Shown here piece after piece: positions 1-9,970 of a DNA stretch of 26,718 nucleotides. The stretch comes from Seminavis robusta. Lineage: Eukaryota; Bacillariophyta; Bacillariophyceae; Naviculales; Naviculaceae. The stretch spans positions 1 to 26,718 of the forward strand of contig CAICTM010001569.1 in assembly GCA_903772945.1 (NCBI GenBank), given 5' to 3'. The notes below the pieces were generated by a model. It was not told the DNA's origin. It saw only the letters and a program-made list of their open reading frames with translations, and did no database searches. Every line of letters starts with the position of its first letter. Position 1 is the first letter of the stretch. The translations under genes and the position numbers were made by a program.

Positions 1-3000
1 TGTTGGCGCGGCTGTTTTGGTGTGCTTAGCGCAGTGGAGATGCGGGTGCGTTGGGATGTGTGCTAGCGTTGGCTCGTTGGCCAGGGAGGCAGCCCGAATT
101 CGGTGGGTTTCGGCGCCGATGAGACGGGCGATTCTGGCGGCGGGTGTTTGCAATATCGGGATTTCGTTGGTAGACGCCGAGGCGCGGTTGTGATTTTTGG
201 CTCCTTGGCTGTTTGGTTGCCTGACTGCTGTGGTCGCAACTGCGGCTGAGACGACTCTGGTGTGGTGCGCCGACAACGCAGGCTTCGTCGGGGCCACACC
301 TGCCGCAGACGCAGACACTTTGTTGGATTTTGGTGCTGTGGCCAGAGACGACGATGTCGCAGGAGGAGACGCATTCGGAGAGACCGCCTTCGGGGCTGGC
401 ACTGCTGTGCTTGCCGTTGGTTTTGGCGTGGCTGCGGGGGCTGACGGAGCAGGCACTTTGTTGCCTTCTGTTGCAGCCGAAGAAACACGTTTGGGAGCTT
501 TGGGGGCCTGGTCGGTTGATGGTTTTGGCGTGGCTGCAGGGTTCGCTCTCGCAGTTGTGGACGGCATCTTCCCTGTAGTAACCCGAGCCATTGTTGCTGT
601 CGGCGAAGCTTGCTCCGCTCCAGATGATTTGGGTTCGGCAGCCGTCGATGCTCCCTGTACATTGGGGAAACGCTCAGGCGTCCCGTTTGTGGCATTGCGT
701 ATTGTTGTAGTCGGCGGCGGTGCCGCTGTCAACGGCGGCAATGAATCAGTCGATGCCTTGGTATCTGGTATTGCAGCTGCGGATGCCGTTGTTGTTTGTT
801 GTTGTTGTTTTGTTGTGAAGTGCGCGTCTTTGCAGTTGGTTGTTTGCCAGTCTCCGTATTATTACTACTGTTTTCCTCGGGATTGGTAGAAGATCGACGA
901 AGGGGTGGTTGTACGGGTGATTGCTGCTGTTTGGCAAGGTCGGTGGACGTTCTGGATCGGGTAGGCTTGACCGGCTTCTTAATGTTCTCGCCGCCTTTTG
1001 TAGTTTCCAGAATGGGCAAGTTGGCCGCACCAATACTCCGATTCGAGGATCTTCGTTTGCGGGGTGACCGCGGTGAATTGACGGGAAATCGACTTTTTCG
1101 GCTCGACGACGACAGCGATTTTTCCGAGGCATCCGTCATTTTATTTGTCGTGTTAGTTCGACGTGCCGAGGATGAAACGGATTTTTCGGACGCATCCATC
1201 ACGCGTCGTCGGCGGGACGACGAAATGGATCGTTCCGACCAATCCATCATGGCTCCATCCTTAAATTATTATTATTGTTCTTGTTGACTCGCTGTCGCAA
1301 TTCGTCCTTAACTTTTTTGTTGGCCATGATATTCTTGACTTTTAACGCGGGACGTGTTTTGGAATGGGATTTCCAGTCAAAGACTGGGATTCTTACTTTC
1401 TCTTGGTTTTGGAGAACGGTCACTGGATCGACTGGATGTGGAATCGGTGTCATCGAGAACGGAAACGTCACTTCCATCCATATCAATGGATAGATCGTCG
1501 TAGATATCAATAGAAAAGACCGAGAGTGTCTCATCGTCGTCGTCAATGCTCATGTCGTCGTCCACATTCTTCTTCTTGTCCTTCTTTTTCGACTTCTTTT
1601 TGGACTTTTTCTTCTTTTCCTTTTTCTTGTCCTTCTTTTTCTTTTTGGAGGACTTGTGTTCCTTTCGGGTGTGTTTGGAGGAAGATTTTTCCTTTTTGTG
1701 ATGGGACTTGCCATTATTATTATGTTCGTTGTTGGCTGGTTGTTCGTCCCCAAAAAAGAGTGCACAAAAGTCGGCAAAGGCAAGTGGATTGTCATTTCTG
1801 TTGTGTGCATCATTGGCAGTATCCGGCGACGACAGAACGGCATCAATAATGCGTTGTGTGGTTTCATCTTGATGTTCACAGAGTTTGTTGATATTGTCTT
1901 TGGAAATGAATCCCTTTCCTTCGGCATCAAACATGGCAAATGCTTTGCGCAATGCTTCCCCCGAGAATGTTTCCAATCGTCGTTTTGCTTCTTCTTCCGT
2001 AGTATGTTGATGATGGGAGCAAATGGCCGCGCCCACCATGAATTCGGAATAGTCCATGACAACGTGGTTGTTGCTGCTAGATGGACTGGAATTGCTACTG
2101 TGATGGGAAGACGATCCAAATACTTTGGCATATCCTTCTTGTGCTTGACTGTGAGACAGAGATGCCGGTTGTGCTTGACTGTGAGAAACAGGTTGTTGCT
2201 GTTCCTGTTGTTGCAAAAGCAATTGTGTGTAGACTTGATAGAGTTGTTCTCGCTCTTGTGGCGTCAATAGTTGGGAAAGTACCAGCGTAAATGCCGCCTG
2301 TTTCAGTTTGGGCAATGTCCGGAATTCTTGTGCCTTTTTGAGAGCGGATGCTTGCATTCGTTGTTCCAATTGTTTCCACGTCGTTGTCGTTGATTTGTGG
2401 TTGTGTTGTTGTTGTTTTTGTTGTTTGGTAGTGGTATCCCACAGTTTTCCCTTTTGTTGCAATTCCTTGACAAATGTCTCGGCTTGTCCCACTCCCCAAT
2501 CGACCGTGAAGCACTTTTTGAGTTGTTTTTCTTGTTGAATAATGGCTTCGACTTCCGTGGTGGAAATGGAGCGTTGATCTAGCTCCTCATCCTCGTCTGG
2601 TACGGCTAGGGGAGTTCCTGCCGAAAACGATCGTCGTACCAGTTTGATTTTGGTCTTGATATTTCGTTGTTGTGTTGTGGGTAGTGGTGGTGACTGTTGT
2701 TGTTGTGACTGCTGCTGAGTTGGTTGTAGTTGGGGTGGTAAGGGTAAATGACTGGGTGTATCGGTATCGGAATCAAAATAAGACTCTCTTCCCATGACAG
2801 CTCCTTCGCTGTCCATCGAGTCTACCGTATGTGTGGAATTGGTGGAGTGATTGGAGACATTGAGCATTCTGTTGTTTGGATTTCTCTTGTTGTTGTTGTT
2901 GTGTTTGTGTTTGTGGAACATGGAGCCTCTTCTCTTATTGGCCGCATACGTCTTCATGTTCAAATTCTTCAAGTCTTCTGTGGATGTCGTGTGGGTCATC

Positions 3001-3497
3001 TTATTATTGGACTTGTAGTACAGACCACTCCTGCTTGTACTACTAGTAGTGGTAGTGGTAGCACTACTAGCAGTATGAGTAGGCTTGGACTGCTGCTGCT
3101 GCAGTTTGAACAGTTGCTGCTGTCGTGTGAGTTGTTGTCTTACAACCGAGGGATCCATGGACTTGGTTCTCCGAATGGTTCGTTTGCCAGTACTATCAGT
3201 ACTACTGCTGTGATGACTAGCTGGAGCGGCCTTGCTGAGTTGAGTGGCCAATTGTTCCATTTGTTCTTCATTTTCCAGAGCCTCCAGCATGGCGTCAGTG
3301 ATATCGGGTTGATCCAGCTGTGATTGACGCCGTCGTTGTTGCGCCTTCAAGTCTTCCAATTCATCCGTGCTGGGTTCCCACCATTTCTTCCCACTGCCAA
3401 TACTGGAACCCAGCGATAGCTGCGAGGTAGAAGCATGCAGCATGCTACTTCCCGTAGAAGGAGATCGAGATCGAACGCCTCCTTTGCTCTTGCTCAT
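1..3497 (-). CDS. CDPK-like EF-hand low-complexity protein, 3' partial
   Basis: Starts at ATG 3497. The first exon reads about 700 residues. Residues 1-380 are Ser/Gln/Asn-rich. Residues 396-425 (KLKQAAFTLVLSQLLTPQE...) resemble the CDPK junction and first EF-hand helix. MDYSEFMVGAA (481-491) resembles the EF2 exit helix. LRKAFAMFDAEGKGFISKDN (516-535) is a degenerate EF-hand with N instead of E at loop position 12, followed by AFADFCALFF. Then come a Lys-rich tract (600-643) and an Asp/Ser tail. The exon frame stops at 1377. A GTAAGA donor at 1396 joined to an AG at 1253, and a donor at 868 joined to CCGCAG ending at 777, give in-phase exons 3497-1397, 1252-869 and 776-<1. The last is an Ala/Pro/Thr-rich frame with no stop to the window edge. 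No kinase domain is visible. The EF-hand call is firm; the single-gene, three-exon model is inference. Otherwise 1377-3497 and <1-1250 are two genes. Confidence 0.62.
777..868 (-). other. putative intron, 92 nt
   Basis: On the minus strand the donor is GTAGTA and the acceptor is CCGCAG. Splicing moves the reading from the Ser/Asn/Gln-rich frame, which otherwise stops at 729, into the Ala/Pro/Thr-rich frame that is open to position 1. The latter frame has three adjacent stops inside this interval, so it cannot be read continuously without removal. Phase is 1 on both sides. No transcript evidence is available. Confidence 0.5.
1253..1396 (-). other. possible intron, 144 nt
   Basis: The donor GTAAGA lies 16 nt upstream of the stop ending the first reading frame. 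The proposed acceptor ATGGAG lies directly before ATG 1250. Phase 1 fits both sides. The acceptor has no pyrimidine tract, so a true stop at 1377 followed by a second gene starting at 1250 is a real alternative. Confidence 0.35.
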
Positions 3498-4627
3498 TCT
3501 TTACTAGTATCTGTATTAATACTCTCAGCTTAATAAAAGTACTATAGTTGGTTTGTCTTTGTTTGTGTGGTTAGACGAGGGATAGTTCTAGAGTGCTGTT
3601 TCAGACCCTCTCTCCTTTGAACAAGTCCATCCAAGGGAAAGAACTGTTTCAAGTTTTGCGTTTCAAGTCGGTGCTGTAACTTTTGGCTTCCGCGTGTATT
3701 ATCTTGGTGGTTGCTTGGTTTTGTCTTGTCTTGTAGGCTACTGTATTTGAAAAGGACTATTGAGACCTTCCCCCCATTTTCGTCCACTGATAAGATGCTT
3801 AGGAACAGAAGGTGGTCAAAGAGTTAGAGATCAGGAAAAGAAATAACATGTGCTTGCTTTGTAATGACTCTGAATGACCGGTACCACTACAGATGAAGTA
3901 CGCATAAGTAAGTGTCCACTACCTTGCCACTGGTACCACCTCCACGTACCGGTACCCTTATTGGCCATGCTTCATCATGCATTCAATCAACAATAGGCTG
4001 GCACAGCAATACTCGTGTCATTGCCAAAAAGGATCTGGAACAAGTGTTTTTAAATTAAAATCAGAAACTCCCAATACAGCAATCCCTGCTTTTGTATAGT
4101 ATGATAGGAACTTGAAGGAAGGTTTGTCCTACCGTACATGTACCGATCATCTCAAGAGCCCATCGTAGCTTAGCTTAGCTTAGCTACCCATAAGCGACCA
4201 TCAAGTGAAGAGGATATCACGTAAGTTACAAACTGAAACTCAACTCCATTGCTGAGAGCCACAGGAATGAGGGAATGGCAACCGATAACCGAATTCTGCA
4301 AGCTAAACTGGGACTGGACTGTGAAACTGGGACTTAGCAACAAAGGTAGGCAAGGAGTTAAAAAGATCAGGAATATGAAATAACATGAGCATGCTGCATG
4401 CTGCTGCCATGACTCTTAAATGGTGCTTACGAAAACAAGCATTAGGTGCTTTACACCTTGTGTGTAAAAGGGTTTGGGCGTTTGGGCCTCCAACCTCCAA
4501 TCCTACCATCCGTACGTGCCAATGCCAAAGGCACGTTTGTATTTCCAGAGTTGCTGTGGGCCGGTCCATCTCACAATTTGTAATCTCTCATCTCCTTCTA
4601 TCATCAACAATTTTAAAAGAAGGAGCC
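3498..4627. other. divergent intergenic region
   Basis: This lies between two divergently transcribed genes, so it should hold both promoters. The short ORFs here have no recognisable composition or domain. It carries TAGCT x4 at 4166-4185, several GGTACC/CCGGTACC palindromes (3880-3957), and a diverged direct duplication: about 3789-3875 resembles 4331-4420 (shared blocks GATCAGGAA and GAAATAACATG). No clear TATA box was seen. Confidence 0.6.
4166..4185. repeat. TAGCT x4 microsatellite
   Basis: Four perfect TAGCT copies lie in the spacer between the EF-hand gene and the RING gene. They belong to the AGCT/CTAG-type short palindromic background seen in most spacers of the window. Confidence 0.8.
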
Positions 4628-5524
4628 ATGCCCACTGCATGTCCCATTTGCTTGCAAGAAAGCAAGGACGATGAAGTTGCTTCCTTGAAAGCGACGTGGT
4701 GCTCTCACAGCTTTTGCAAGCCCTGCCTCACCGGTTGGGTGCAGCATTGCGAATCCAAGACCCCACAGGTGTATCCTGGTTGTCCAACCTGCCGGTTGCC
4801 TATCGATACATGGGACATTGTCCAGCTCTTGGGGCGCCCCTTCCAAGAACGCCAACCAATGGAAGCAGCAACAGGACAAGAAGATATCCAGGAGGACCCA
4901 GACGAAGAACTGGATGGTTGGTTTACTGTTCCCCGTCACGAACCCAACGAAGAACCGGACGAATTCTTTCAAACCTGGTTGGAAGAAAATGGGGCTGTGA
5001 AATGCCCCACCCGCCAGTGTGGCATTTGGATCATCAAACCCGAAGGGTGCGACCGTGTGTATTGCACTTGGTGTAAGAGACGTTTTTGCTTTGTCTGCGC
5101 CCAGCAGGGGGGGGTGCCTTGTGCTGGCCATTATGATGACGAGTATCCTCCGAATCAGTGTTGGTATTGTGGTGCGTACGGTTACAAGTACGATACGTAC
5201 TACCGGAAGAGGAATGGCACATACTACCCGTACTGCCCTTGTCAGAGCCCAGGTTTTTATGAAACCACAGAGCTCATCGAATCAATCACGGATGGGCTGA
5301 AGAGTAGCCATGGTGGCAAGAAGCGTTTGTTGTGGAAAGGCAATTCCCGGACTGGCAAATGCACCAAGACACGCCGGGGTGATATCAGCGTGAAACGAAG
5401 CGACTTGGCATCCTCCTCCAAGACAAGGACGCAATCGGAAGGGGACAAACGCAAAAAACGCAGCACAGGCAAAAAGGCCAACCGTGCCGGCAAGGCGCAG
5501 GGCATTGCCCTCACTGCTCCTTGA
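4628..5524 (+). CDS. RING / RBR-like E3 ubiquitin ligase
   Basis: This gives 298 residues from ATG 4628. The frame is open 81 codons further up (from 4385), but that extension shows no domain, and the first zinc ligands sit right after the chosen start. An N-terminal RING-HC is complete: C5, C8, C25, H27, C30, C33, C52, C55. After an acidic linker (about 75-115) comes a second Cys-rich module: C126-x4-C131, IIKPEGCD with C141, then C146, C149, C154, C157, followed by C165, H168, C178 and C181. It resembles the Rcat (RING2) domain of RBR ligases, in which the Cys of the 'GC' step accepts ubiquitin. No full IBR domain is obvious between them. The tail (about 210-298) is Lys/Arg-rich and could be a nuclear signal. 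Expected role: ubiquitin transfer; substrate unknown. No intron needed. Confidence 0.8.
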   Translation: MPTACPICLQESKDDEVASLKATWCSHSFCKPCLTGWVQHCESKTPQVYPGCPTCRLPIDTWDIVQLLGRPFQERQPMEAATGQEDIQEDPDEELDGWFTVPRHEPNEEPDEFFQTWLEENGAVKCPTRQCGIWIIKPEGCDRVYCTWCKRRFCFVCAQQGGVPCAGHYDDEYPPNQCWYCGAYGYKYDTYYRKRNGTYYPYCPCQSPGFYETTELIESITDGLKSSHGGKKRLLWKGNSRTGKCTKTRRGDISVKRSDLASSSKTRTQSEGDKRKKRSTGKKANRAGKAQGIALTAP

Positions 5525-5893
5525 TTCAACCATGACAGCCATCAATGATGGGCTTTTGCACGTTGCTCAAGCACGGGGATGGTTTATACTATCTAATCAA
5601 ACTCAAACAATCATAGAGATGTTTATAATTTTGCCTGTCTTCATGTCATTGTAGTATTACAGTACTAGTTTTTGGGAGCTGGTCTGCCTCCACTCATGAC
5701 AACCATCGGATCGACCGGATGTCCCGTTGCATTATACTCAGAGCCAGCATTATGCGATATGCATCTTATTGACATACATTTAGTTTAGTCACTATCCATT
5801 CTGAAGCGAAACGTGTGAGTAGAGTAGGCAGGCGGACGTTTATTCCGCTGGTTTCCTGGCTCCACTTTTCAGGTGCTTTGTTTCCTCTTTGAG
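5525..5893. other. convergent intergenic region
   Basis: These 369 bases separate the 3' ends of two convergent genes. They should hold both polyadenylation regions. No ORF, RNA gene or repeat could be recognised apart from two loose copies of a CATGACA-CCATC motif near 5530 and 5695. Confidence 0.5.
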
Positions 5894-8817
5894 CTAGTAG
5901 TTTGTCGACTTTGGAACGAGTGCTTTTGTCGTTGGCTTCGAGGCAGTTCGGGAGGTCTTTGCCGTTCTGTCGTTCCTCATTGCATTGACTGGCAACGTTC
6001 GGGTGCTGTTTCCCTTGGGGGCCCTTGTTGTCGGTGCCCTCCCATTTGTAGCCGACCTTGTCGTAGGTCGAGGTTTGGAAGATGCCCGATAATAATTACT
6101 ATTGTGGGCCGAGCTAGAGTGTTCTGTAGTGGCGCACACGCTGTCCGAGGACTTGCAAACACCCGGTGGATCTCTCTTATTGTTGGGTACATGGGGACGA
6201 CGAGTCCTGCTCGGTGGTCGCGGTGGTGGAGGCGGCCTGGGTCGCGGTGGAGGCGGCCTCGTGGGAGGCGGTGGCTTATTATTGGGTGCCACTCCATTAG
6301 TGGATATCTTGGTGGGAGCCTTTTCTTCTGCTTCTGCGGCTGGAGCATAGGTAATCGCTCTGGCAACGGCTGTTGTCGGTGGTGTTGGTTGTTGTTCGGA
6401 TTCTTCGGTCGGTTCCGAGTTTCCAACCGCTCCGTACGTCAAGGAGCTCATGGCATTCAACATGTGCTCTTCGTGATGCACAAACCCCCAGCCCAAAATT
6501 CGTATAAGAGCCATGGAACAGACAATGACAAATCCAAAAATGGCAACATGGACGGGCTTTTCAATGTAGAATGGCAAGGTTGCGGCAAAGACAATCAGAC
6601 CCAGTTTGAGCACACCCACGAAAATCAGTGGCCAGTTGAGGGAGGACCCTCTTTCATCATTGTTTTTGTTGTTGCCTCCTCGAAACAAGAGTTGGCACGT
6701 TTCTCGGATGCCTCGATGCGTGACCAACATCATTTCCAACACCACCAAAATGGCACAGAGTGAAATAGAGAACATCCATGCCACGGCATTGGCGGAAATG
6801 GGATCTCCGGCAAGTCGTCGTTGACCACCACTACCATCATCGTAGTTAGCACTAGCACTCGCACTACTAGCACTATCATACGACGACTTGTCTTCGTAGA
6901 CGACATCTTTGAGCATGAGTTTGTAGGACACTCCAAAGGTGATGAGACTCATGGATAGTATTTGAATGAGAATAGAGTACAATGCCGCGGCCGTCATGCT
7001 GCGCCAGAGTGCATGTCCATCGGCATGACTGGGTTCCGACTCGTAATGTAGAATTTGTAGAATAATGACGGTAAGACATCCGAGTGCCATGATGATGTAG
7101 TAGTCCTGGTGTTCGGTCGTTTCCACAATCAATAGAGACAGAATGCTCTCGCCAATCATCAACCTAACATGATTGTGAAAAGTGAAAAGGAATGAAGGTA
7201 GCGAAAACGACAACAAGTGAGATTCATTCCATCGACTGCACCCAGCCTTGTTTTGCTGTATTCAAGTAAAAGTACGTACATGATCCACTCTCCATATCGA
7301 TGAATCATGTAATCGATATTGTTGGGTACAAAGTATTCTCGAATATCGTGAATCTTTTTGTTGTGTGTCCCCTTTTGTAGGAGGGTGACGAGTAGCTCAA
7401 AGACGTATACCGTCAAGCATAGAACCAAGGGTAGATCGGCCAGGGACCAATTGACCCCATCCGGTTTGTCTTTGTAGTCGTCGTAGCCGGCCAAGAATCG
7501 GTAATTGTTATTGTCATCACCATAGCCTGCTTCGGTTTGGTTGCTGTTGTAAGAGTTGGTAGTTTCATTGTTGTAAGAGGAGGTCGAAGGGGATGTCAGT
7601 GGTTCGTAGCTGCCCCCATTGGAGGAAGAGTAATCCTTTTCGGGCGGCGCATCAAAGAGCCCAATTCCAGCCACCACGGCAGCCCCCAAATACGTGAGAC
7701 TCATGGGCAATACTTGCGAAATGGTTTCGCGCAAGGTTTGATTCTGAATGGATTTGCGATCGCCATCTCCATACAAGAACAATTCGATATTGAGTCCCAG
7801 CTGGAGTAACGACTCGCAAAAGAGGGAGAGTGTCAAACAAAAGGTTTCGGCACTGCGGGGATCCCCCAACAATTTGAGTGGTTTGATGGAGAGAACGACA
7901 AAACTGACACAGAGAAATCGTGCCACCGCCACAAGCCGATGCGAGTAATCGACGAGTGTGTAGCGGGATGCGTACATGACATCGTTTTCCCATATTTTGT
8001 AGAGGGGTCCAAAAATGCCGACAAAATACACGACGGCGCGGGGCCACTGATCCGAGTCCATTCCCGTGGTGAGTTGGTATCCGAGATTGTAGGCCGCTGC
8101 GACAAAGATCAAATCAAAGAACAGATCGTGCCAATTGACATGGGGCAAGACTTGATCGTCATCCCAGAGTTGACGTTGTACGGGAGGACAGTACCACGGG
8201 AGAATCATGGAAGAGTGGTGGTGATCATGGTGATGATGATCATCATGATGCTTGTCTTTGGCGGTGTGGTTTGTGGTACTGCCCAAAGCCATACTAGCAC
8301 TGTGATGTCCTGCTCCTGCAAATGTCTCGACGTCGTCATCTTGACTGTCCTGATCACCATCGTGATCATCATGATGATGATGACTATCGAGGTGATGATG
8401 ATTGCTGTGCAAAAAGTTCTGCCAATCTTCGGAACTTTCGTGGTGTCTCTGGCCAAGGACTTCCAAGGCCACCATTGTTTCACGACGAACGTTGCGTCGT
8501 CGTCTTCCACCAGCACCAGCACCACCAGGAAGAGGAGGAGGATTGTGATTTGAAAAGGCCACTCCAGAAGAACGACGACGAGGTGCTCCTTCTTCTAGTA
8601 GAGCATCTTCCTGAACCGAAAACAGACCCGATTGATGATGATGAGGATGAGCGGCTGCTTGACGGTGACGAGCTCGTAGATGCCGCTGAGACTTCATGAA
8701 GTCGCGAAAGTCATCTCCTCCTCCTCCTCCTGATTGATGAGATTGATGAGATTGATGGGAAGGCAATTGCGCAAACTCTGAAAACCCAGGACGGGCACTT
8801 CGTCTTCGATTGCTCAT
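5894..8817 (-). CDS. LtrA-family membrane protein
   Basis: Two exons (8817-7280 and 7163-5894) give 935 residues. The frame is open five codons above ATG 8817, but only from a TTG. The family signature WHDLFFDLIFVAAAYNLG is at about 229-246 and is followed by many hydrophobic segments. The spliced junction reads HRYGEWIM/LMIGESILSLLI (about 506-524), matching the conserved 'R.GE...I.LGES' region of bacterial low-temperature-requirement A proteins. The N-terminus has Arg-rich and two His/Asp-rich stretches (about 139-154 and 184-201). The C-terminus, after the last membrane helices, is a long Pro/Arg/Thr-rich tail with poly-Pro runs. LtrA family function is poorly known; a polytopic membrane protein is safe, a transported substrate is not assignable. 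The His-rich segment could bind metal, but this is speculation. Confidence 0.8.
7164..7279 (-). other. intron, 116 nt, in the LtrA-family gene
   Basis: The donor is GTACGT after ATCAT, and the acceptor is TGTTAG before GTTGATG. Joining keeps phase 2 and fuses the two halves of a conserved LtrA motif, while either frame alone loses homology at this point. Combined exon length is a multiple of three. Confidence 0.85.
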
Positions 8818-9970
8818 GGTGCTGTACAGCAATAGCTCGTGTAGAAGTACGGTACGTCTGTTTGAGTGGAGAGAAAGCTGAGCTAGCTACCGGTATTAGC
8901 CACCAGGAACCAGCAGCAGATTTTATGAAGGTTGTCTTCTACCAGCTAGGGTAAGAAACTTTGTCGATGGTTGGTTGTTGTTGTGGCTGTGCCGCGATGG
9001 GATGGTGCCGGTGGCCAAAAGATCCATTTGCGCTTCGCATTGAAAAAGCAGCTGTCGCGGCAGCAAGCAGCCTTGTAAAAAGCACGTGTAAGAAGAGCTC
9101 AGCAAGTCACGATGAAGCAACCAGTACGGGTCTCAAGGCATTAACCAAAAATAGAGACATTATATCTTCGTGTCGGCTGTGTGAAGGTACTATTAATAGT
9201 CTTAATAAGTACTTGTACCAGTAGTTGAGAAGACTTAAAGACTGAAGAACGAATGACGATTAATTCGAGTCCTTGATAATTAAAATCCTAATCAATTTTT
9301 GGAGCCATCCTAATCAATTTTTGGAGCGGCTCCAAAAATTGATTAGGATGGCTCCAAAAATTGATTAGGATTCTGATTTATCCACGACTCCAATCGAATC
9401 GCATTGCGTTGCGGCGTTGCGGTAGTACAGCAACTGTTGCATGTATCCGTACCGAAGCGTATCCCACACCAAGATAAGACGATGGGAGTTAGTTGGGTAA
9501 AACCAGCTCTGCCATGCCCAAGACTACTGGACTGTCTGGTGGAGTGAACGCCTGGCAGATACCAAACGATTACTTGGCTGCTGGTCAGGAGGATTAAATT
9601 GAGATGGCCCTCTGTGCTTTGAGCAGGGGAAAGTTGCGCAGCACGATTGAGAGCTTCGTGGTACAGTGCTCACCATAATGAGGAGGAGCCTGTGCTCTCA
9701 TACCAGTACTGTATTGTACTGGTACCAGTGACGGTACGGGTTGACGTGCATGTTGCACTCGGCTTCTCGATCGAGCCAGCAGCTTACTCTACCAATCAAA
9801 CCTCCCATGGACACACAGGTACTGGTACCTGGTATAGGGGTGAGCACAATACAATACATAACGATTCTGGAAGAGGCTGCTTTATAAAATAGATAGGTGT
9901 AATCTTGAGTACTGTCATTGCCACATTATAGATGGTGTTTGGACACCGGCTTGAAACCACGACACCTTTC
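8818..9970. other. intergenic region with palindrome
   Basis: This spacer separates the LtrA-family gene from the LRR relic. Its first part is the likely promoter of the LtrA-family gene. It contains the 89-bp palindrome listed separately and several GTACC/GGTAC motifs near 9710-9840. ORFs at 8961-9224 (+) and 9647-9892 (+) show no domain and an unconvincing composition. No tRNA fold was recognised. Confidence 0.5.
9284..9372. repeat. perfect 89-bp palindrome, tandemly duplicated arms
   Basis: Two 44-nt arms are exact reverse complements around a single central G at 9328. Each arm is itself two head-to-tail copies of a 22-nt unit beginning ATCCTAATCAATTTTTGG. Transcribed on either strand it would form a near loop-less hairpin. 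It is AT-rich with GGAGCC/GGCTCC steps. It could be a foldback or MITE remnant or a small-RNA precursor. No target-site duplication was found: the flanks stop matching at 9283 and 9373. Confidence 0.95.

Noticed and set aside
197..889. Plus-strand 230-residue Ala/Val/Gly-rich ORF
   Set aside because: It is the complement of the Ala/Pro/Thr-rich minus frame; its composition mirrors that frame and it ends in a repeat-derived Tyr/Cys run.
1656..2270. Plus-strand ORFs opposite the EF-hand gene
   Set aside because: These are shadows of Lys/Gln/Asn-rich codons on the minus strand; Phe/Val/Cys-rich text with no domain.
4385..4627. 81-codon upstream extension of the RING protein
   Set aside because: In frame but without domain or targeting signal, and it overlaps the duplicated spacer block; ATG 4628 directly precedes the zinc ligands.
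7939..8553. Plus-strand 204-residue ORF with a hydrophobic stretch
   Set aside because: Antisense of the His-rich (CAT/CAC, read as ATG/GTG) region of the LtrA-family gene.
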